Source: Candidatus Coliplasma caballi (GTDB lineage: Bacteria; Bacillota; Clostridia; Oscillospirales; CAG-382). Taken from it: DNA of 6,777 bases. Where the stretch lies: assembly GCA_018065365.1 (NCBI GenBank), contig JAGHTH010000134.1, positions 1-6,777 of the forward strand, written 5' to 3'. The notes beneath the pieces were generated by a model, which saw only the letters and a list, made by a program, of their open reading frames with translations, made no database searches and was not told where the DNA came from. Shown one piece after another: positions 1-5,000 of the stretch (its first letter is position 1; every line of letters starts with the position of its first letter). A program made the translations under genes and the position numbers.

Positions 1-16
1 TTGCGGAAAACTCGCC

Positions 17-39
17 ATCCGGATCCGAGGGATCCGGAT
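17..39. repeat. Perfect inverted repeat, 10-bp arms, 3-base loop
   Basis: ATCCGGATCC at 17-26 is mirrored by GGATCCGGAT at 30-39 around a GAG loop, with no mismatch. Each arm holds the smaller palindromes ATCCGGAT and GGATCC. On the minus strand a run of only four T follows six bases later, so it is a poor intrinsic terminator. It may be a dispersed intergenic repeat, a protein-binding site, or lie near the end of a neighbouring gene beyond the left edge. The structure is seen directly; its function is unknown. Confidence 0.6.
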
Positions 40-89
40 ATGCTCCCGCACCCTTTTCAAAAAAGAACCTATTGTGAAATAAAAATTAC

Positions 90-111
90 AACCTGCCGGA
101 AAAGGCAGGTT
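90..111. terminator. Probable bidirectional intrinsic terminator
   Basis: An 8-bp perfect stem (AACCTGCC at 90-97 with GGCAGGTT at 104-111) encloses the six-base loop GGAAAA. On the minus strand it is followed by GTAATTTTTATTTC, and on the plus strand by TATTTTTG, so both directions have a T-rich tract. It lies about 16 bases past the stop codon of the acetyltransferase gene, where the end of the leftward transcript is expected. I see no other convincing hairpin between the genes, so it may end the whole operon. It might also serve a convergent plus-strand gene off the left edge. Confidence 0.8.
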
Positions 112-127
112 ATTTTTGCGTTCTGTA

Positions 128-592
128 CTATATCAATTTTTTCTTCAACATAATAATGTCGTCTGTTCTGTATTCCTCAATAAATCCCATTTTCAAAAAC
201 ATCGTAATCGCAGGATTATCGATAGCGATATCATCGTATAAGTATTCGATGCCTGCCTGTTTTGCGGCTTCACAAAGAAGGCGCAGTCCCTCTTTTCCGT
301 AGCCATTCCCTCTATACTTGAAAAAAACGATTACATCTGCTATATATTCGTTCCCGTTAAAATGATAGGATATCTCACCTATGAATTCTTTTGTTTCGGC
401 ATTTTGAAGATAGCGGTAAAAACGTTCCGTCCCGGGATTTTTCACCCAGTAGTCATACCAGTCAGTCCATTTGTCTTCGGGAAAATCTATGGTACCTCCC
501 CAAGCATCATTGTATGACATCGTATTCTCATCACGCAAAAACATTTTTCGGAACCACAGATCCTCATATTTGGGCATATATACTTCTATCAT
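128..592 (-). CDS. GNAT-family N-acetyltransferase
   Basis: A 154-residue protein, the usual length of a single GNAT domain. GNAT enzymes transfer the acetyl group of acetyl-CoA to an amine on a small molecule or protein. The pyrophosphate-binding motif A is clear at residues 94-99 (RGNGYG, matching R/QxxGxG/A), after a strand around VIVFF (87-91). Motif B follows at DNPAITMFLKMGF (125-137), with Asn126 in the usual place. The first half is rich in Trp and Tyr (for example WGG at 31-33 and WTDWYDYW at 42-49) and probably shapes the substrate pocket; the substrate cannot be named. The ATG at 592 is preferred because GAGG lies about nine bases upstream; the ATG at 577 is an alternative. No signal peptide or membrane segment is seen, so it should be cytosolic. 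The gene lies 53 bases after the folD stop, on the same strand and with no terminator between. Its GC content (near 40% by eye) is well below that of its neighbours, suggesting recent acquisition. Confidence 0.88.
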   Translation of the reverse strand: MIEVYMPKYEDLWFRKMFLRDENTMSYNDAWGGTIDFPEDKWTDWYDYWVKNPGTERFYRYLQNAETKEFIGEISYHFNGNEYIADVIVFFKYRGNGYGKEGLRLLCEAAKQAGIEYLYDDIAIDNPAITMFLKMGFIEEYRTDDIIMLKKKLI

Positions 593-645
593 TTATCTTG
601 CCCTCATATTTATCAATTTCTGATTCGTCTTTGCCGCACCGACGG

Positions 646-1485
646 TTACGCCCGCTCGGCGCTCTCGACGACGTGTTTGAGCAGCACCGCGTTGGTCACG
701 GAGCCGACGCCGCGCGGCACGGGCGTGATCGCTTCGACGATCGGTGCGACCGCTTCAAAATCCACGTCGCCGCAGATACCGCCCTCGCAGGCGTTGATCC
801 CGACGTCCACGACGGACATTCCGGGTTTTACAAACTCACTGCCGATCATTCTTGCACTGCCGGCGCAGCAGACCAGCAGGTCGGCTTCCTTGCAGACGGC
901 AGGCAGATCGACCGTTCGGGTATGGCAGATCGTTACGGTCGCGTTGCGGGCGAGCAGCAGCATCGAAAGCGGCTTCCCGACCACACGGCTCCTGCCGACC
1001 ACCGTAACGCGTTTGCCCGTGAGGTCGAAGCCGTAAAAGTCCAGAAGCTCGATGACCGCTTGCGGCGTGCAGGGCGCAAACCCCTTTTTTCTGCCGTCAT
1101 AGACCGCGAACGCGTTTGCTTCTCCCATGCAGTCCACGTCTTTTTCGGGCGAAACGAGTTCCCGCACGCGCGCTTCGTTCAGATGCTTCGGCAGCGGCAG
1201 GAACAGCAAAATACCGTGAACGGCGGGGTCGGCGTTCAGTTCCGCGACGCTTTTTTCGAGCGTTTCCTCATCCGTATCGGCGGGAAGAACGATTTTCCGC
1301 ACTTCCGCGCCCGCCGTGGCAAACCGTTTGGTCAGCCCGCGCTCGTAGGCGAGGTCTTCTTCCTTTTCGCCGACGCGCAATACAGCGAGCGTAGGGACTA
1401 CGCCGCGCGCTTTCAACGTTTCCACGCGGGCGGTCAGATCGGCAGTCATCGCGTCCGCAACGGGTTTTCCGAGCCATTCGTTCAT
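646..1485 (-). CDS. folD: FolD-type methylene-THF dehydrogenase, cyclohydrolase residues replaced
   Basis: A 279-residue FolD homologue of normal family length. FolD normally oxidises 5,10-methylene-THF to 5,10-methenyl-THF with NAD(P)+ and hydrolyses that to 10-formyl-THF, in the cytosol. Family marks seen: the catalytic-domain PLPKHLN stretch (97-103), KDVD (115-118), APCTPQ (137-142), the Rossmann-type dinucleotide motif VVGRSRVVGKPLS (162-174), VVDVGIN (225-231) and TPVPRGVG (254-261). The family YxxxK motif reads YERGL: Tyr47 is kept, but the catalytic Lys is Leu51 (codon 1333-1335). The Gln of VQLPLP is Phe95 in LFLPLP (codon 1201-1203). The usual DVDG reads DVDC and PGGVGP reads PRGVGS. 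In bifunctional FolD this Lys and Gln are needed for the cyclohydrolase step, so this protein is probably a dehydrogenase only. The reading frame is open upstream to 1665, but the ATG at 1485 is chosen because AAAGGAG lies eight bases before it, family homology begins there, and it forms an ATGA overlap with fchA. Identity as FolD family is firm; loss of the second activity is inferred. Confidence 0.93.
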   Translation of the reverse strand: MNEWLGKPVADAMTADLTARVETLKARGVVPTLAVLRVGEKEEDLAYERGLTKRFATAGAEVRKIVLPADTDEETLEKSVAELNADPAVHGILLFLPLPKHLNEARVRELVSPEKDVDCMGEANAFAVYDGRKKGFAPCTPQAVIELLDFYGFDLTGKRVTVVGRSRVVGKPLSMLLLARNATVTICHTRTVDLPAVCKEADLLVCCAGSARMIGSEFVKPGMSVVDVGINACEGGICGDVDFEAVAPIVEAITPVPRGVGSVTNAVLLKHVVESAERA

Positions 1486-2084
1486 AGCAGTTTCTCCTTT
1501 ACGGCGGCGGTTACGGCAAAACAGGCAGAGCGGATCTTTTCTTCGGCTTCTTTCGTCCGTTCGTTCAGTTCTTCCGCATAGCCGCGGTCTTTCATCAGTT
1601 TGGTGTTGACCAGCACGTTCAGCAGCGCACATTCCGCCGCGGAAGCGCAGAGCGAAGCACCGCATCCCACGTCGGAGATCATCAGTTTGCTTCCCTTTTC
1701 CAACAGTTCCTCCAGCATGGGCGGGAGCGCGGAAAGGGTTTCGAGAATCTCCGCCGGTGCGGAAGCCGCGCCGCGCAAAGCAAGTTCCAGCGTTTCGTCG
1801 CGGGACGGATCCTCTTTCGGAATGCCGTACGCTTTGGACAGCGGGAAAAACGCCTCCGCGTCTTTCTCAATCAGCCCGTGCAGCGTTTCGGTCTGCTTTT
1901 CCGAATCGTCAAGCAGACGTTCCAGATCCGCGCGGTAGCATTCGTATTTCTTCTTTCCGACAGTCAGCGCCGTCGCCATCGCGCAAAGTCCGGCAGCCAT
2001 CGCCCCGGTCATTGCCGCGGCACCGCCTCCGCCCGGAGTGGGCGCGGACGACGCGAGTTGTTTCAGCCAATCATACAGTTCCAT
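1482..2084 (-). CDS. fchA: Methenyl-THF cyclohydrolase, FTCD_C family (FchA-like)
   Basis: A 200-residue protein matching the stand-alone cyclodeaminase/cyclohydrolase (FTCD_C) family, which is mostly helical and cytosolic. Seen in order: MELYDWLKQLASSAP at the N-terminus, the Gly-rich folate-site loop PTPGGGG (15-21), Ala-rich helices ending in the typical TVGKKKY (41-47), DAEAF (75-79), and the C-terminal signature SDVGCGASL (137-145) followed by ECALLNVLVNT (151-161). In clostridia such proteins (FchA) hydrolyse 5,10-methenyl-THF to 10-formyl-THF; relatives fused to formiminotransferase act as formimino-THF cyclodeaminases. The second role is less likely, because no histidine-degradation gene is seen and folD follows directly. 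The ATG at 2084 is preferred over upstream in-frame codons because homology begins there and AAAGGA lies about 11 bases upstream. The start lies inside the end of the protease gene (14-base overlap), and the TGA overlaps the folD start by ATGA, suggesting translational coupling of all three. Confidence 0.92.
   Translation of the reverse strand: MELYDWLKQLASSAPTPGGGGAAAMTGAMAAGLCAMATALTVGKKKYECYRADLERLLDDSEKQTETLHGLIEKDAEAFFPLSKAYGIPKEDPSRDETLELALRGAASAPAEILETLSALPPMLEELLEKGSKLMISDVGCGASLCASAAECALLNVLVNTKLMKDRGYAEELNERTKEAEEKIRSACFAVTAAVKEKLL
1483..1500 (-). promoter_or_regulatory. Ribosome binding site and ATGA junction of folD
   Basis: Reading the minus strand, AAAGGAG (1494-1500) is followed by eight bases and then the folD ATG (1485-1483). 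The A and TG of that start are shared with the TGA of fchA (1484-1482). This strong site decides the folD start and lies inside the last codons of fchA. Confidence 0.8.
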
Positions 2085-5000
2085 TCTTTTGTTCGTCCTT
2101 TCTTTTTCGTCTGCTCCACCAGATGCCGCCCGCGGCGATCGCCGCAAGCAAAGGCAGGATCAGCCGCCAAAGCAAACTTCCGTTCTCCCCGGACTCCGCC
2201 TCGGAAGATTCCTCGGGAGCGGCGGCGCTGCGCACGTACAACCGGTAAAAACGGCGCGCACCGTCTTCGGCGATCACGGTAACCGTGATCAGATTTTCTT
2301 TTCCCGCGCGCAGTTCGGTCTCGCCGCAGAACACCTTTGCGCCCGCGTCCGACGCCGTCCAATGCAGTTCGACGGACGAAACGTCGTACGGAACGTCGAT
2401 CCGATATTCCAGCCGTTCCGGATCGAACGCGAACGGGAAGCCCTCGACGGTCAGTTCCGAAAGCGAACAATCGCTGCTCTGCGGCGGCTCGACGCTCCGG
2501 AACGCTTTGACGGTATAGGTTTCCGTTTCTCCGTCGGCATAGCGGAACCGGAATGCCGCGTTCAGTTCGTCCGAACCGATAAACAGCGTATTTTCCGTTT
2601 CGACGCTGCAGCCCTCGGGATAGCAGAGTTCATACAGAAGTCCCGGCGTTCCGTACGGCAGATAGACCGTATAAGAATGAACGCCCGGATTGAACGGCTC
2701 GGTCGCGCCCGTCAGAGAAAGCGACGTTTCGCCGTAAACGCGATTGCGGATCGGAACGGTCAGCTCCGCTTTTCCGACGCCGTATTCCCCGTCGCCGACG
2801 ACGACGATATCCTGCAAACAGAACGCGGCTTCGTTCCCCGCCGTCCCGTCTTTCACACGGAATTCCAGCGTTACGACCGGCGTTTTTTCTTCGCCGATCC
2901 CGCCCGTCAGAACAAAGGACGCCCAATTCTTTTTTGCCGCCCCGTGTAATTCCGTTCCGTAAGACGAACTGCGTAAGAATTCAAACGCGTCGCGGTCATA
3001 CAGAACGCGGCCGCTGACGGCGGAAACGTCCGCGCAGTTGGTAAGCAGAACGGTCAGATACACCGTATCTCCCTCGCAGAGAGCGGAAGGCAGGAACAGC
3101 GACGCGGCGTCCGTTTTTCTGACCGCGGGCAATTTTCGCGTTTCTTTTCCCTCGGCAAACAGGATCCAATCCTGCAAAACTCTCGCGTCGCGGTCGTTTA
3201 CCGATCCGCTGCGGTTCATATCCGCCGCGAGCGCAAACAGAACGGACGGCAGTTCGTCCTGCCGCAGCGCGTCCTGCAAAAGACACAGATCGCCGAGCGA
3301 GATCAGTCCGTCGCCGTTCAGGTCGCCCGTAACCGCAACGGTCAGAGCGTCAAGTTCTTCCCCGTCTTCTCCGATCAATCGGATGACCGATCCCGTTTTC
3401 AGCGTTTCGTCGGACGATGTTACGTTTCCCACCGTCAGAAGATGTGAAAACAGCGTGGCGGCGTTCGTTCCGTACGGGACGCCGGAAAGCGTGTTCTCCG
3501 TACGGTCCACGAGATAGCCGGACGAATTTTCAAAGCGCAAAAGGTCGCCGTCCACCACCACTTCGCAAACGGCAAAGTGGTTTCCGTCGGGCGTTTCGGC
3601 ACGGATGACCGCATTGCCCTCCGCGACCGCGACGATCAGGTCGCCCTGCAGTTCGATGCAGTCTCCCTCCACCGAGAACAGCAGCGGAACGGCGGACGTT
3701 TCTTTCGGAAGATAGCGGATGTGCAGAGACGCCGTTTCGCCGACGGCGAGATGATACCGCGCGTTGACGAATGAGATCGACTCCAACGCCGGAATCACGG
3801 AAAATGTTCTCGTATAGCTGATCCCGCAGGGGATCAATAACGTCAGCGTATGTTTGCCGGGAATTTCCACCGGAGTCCCGGAAGGACAGAGGTTCCCGTC
3901 CAGCAAACAGATCCCGCGATCGTAGCGGATCTCCGTTCGCTCGTCGTACAGCCCGTTCTCGTCGCAGCCGAGCAGAACGGGATCACTCCATGCGTATCCG
4001 ACCGTTTCTTCGGTGCGGTCGTAGTCCGAACGTGTCAGCGCGCCGTTCTCGCAGAGCAAAAGCCCGCATTGTTCGCCGAGCGCGGCAAGCGTTCCGGAAG
4101 AAAGCGACGTTTCGCTCTTTCGTTCCTGCGAAACCAGCGAAAAGAGTCCCGAAGCGGTCATCGCGTACCCGCCGCACATCGCAAGCGGCTCGCCCGGCAG
4201 CACACCGACCGGCGTGAGCGTTCCGCCCGCGCGATAGACCGTTCTGCCGCAGACCAGATATTCGCCGTCGGTCATCAGTTTGCCGCCGGAAACGGAAATG
4301 CGCGTTTCACGCCCCGCTTTCGTTACGGTCAGCCGTCCGTTTTTCAAGGTCGCAAGCAGGTCGCCTTTTCCGCAGGCGGCGTCCGCTTCCATACCCGTAG
4401 GGGAAAGCGTTCCGCCCCGCAAGACCGACAGACGATCGGTCAGCACGTAAAGTTCGCCGCCGGCATAGAAACATCCGCGGACCGCTTTCTCCGTCGGGAC
4501 AGTCATCCCGTCCGACCACACGAGTTCCGAAGACCACGCGCAGAGTGAATTCCCGGACAAAGCCGCGCCGACCGGCGCAAACGGCAGTTCGGCCACGGAG
4601 TATTCTTCCCCGTTCCAAAGGAGCAGGACGCGTTCTTTTTCGAACGCGAGCAGGTACGATTTCCCGTCCGCGCAAAGCGCCGTCGGCTCTCCGAACAAAC
4701 GGGTATATTCCGCAAAGGAGTCTGTTCTTTCCGGCACGACGGGAAGCGGATACAAAGCTTTCGCGTAGCACGGAACGCCGTTCGGGAACAGACGGATCCC
4801 GCCCGCGTAGCCGCACAGGCAGGTATAAGTTTCCCCGACCGTAACGCCGGATACCGTATTCCCGTACCCGCCGACGCAGATCCCCGTCGCGATCTCGTAA
4901 ACGCCCTCGGTGGTATAAAGCAAGCCGCGGTCGGTTTTCAGCGCGTAGCCCTCAAAAGAGAATATCGCCCGTCCGGTTTCGGCGTTCCGGGCGTGATGCC

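Larger units (their letters stand above)
1..127. other. Intergenic region at the left edge
   Basis: This stretch holds the palindrome at 17-39 and the terminator hairpin at 90-111. A plus-strand frame is open from base 1 to a TAA at about 150, but its roughly 49 residues resemble no protein I recognise, it runs through the terminator and it enters the acetyltransferase gene antisense. I do not call it a gene. Confidence 0.5.

Noticed and set aside
593..645. Possible promoter or terminator between folD and the acetyltransferase gene
   Set aside because: The 53 bases show no stable hairpin with a T tract. The only -10-like AT-rich stretch overlaps the ribosome binding site, so neither can be supported.
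391..1581. Plus-strand open frame of 396 codons
   Set aside because: It runs antisense through three well-supported minus-strand genes, its sequence is low-complexity Arg/His/Phe-rich with no recognisable domain, and long antisense frames are expected in GC-rich coding DNA.
1486..1665. Possible 60-residue N-terminal extension of FolD
   Set aside because: The extra residues are Arg/Cys-rich and overlap fchA out of frame. The internal ATG at 1485 has a strong ribosome binding site and matches the family start.
2085..2147. Possible 21-residue N-terminal extension of FchA
   Set aside because: It is Arg/Lys-rich, overlaps the membrane-anchor tail of the subtilase and is not part of the family; MELYDW is the typical FchA start.
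2038..2949. Plus-strand open frame of 303 codons
   Set aside because: It is antisense to the start of fchA and the conserved C-terminal domains of the subtilase. Its Arg-rich translation has no family features.
3850..4548. Plus-strand open frame of 232 codons, and a similar one at 4993-5655
   Set aside because: Both lie wholly antisense to the subtilase propeller region, with no ribosome binding site noted and no recognisable motif.
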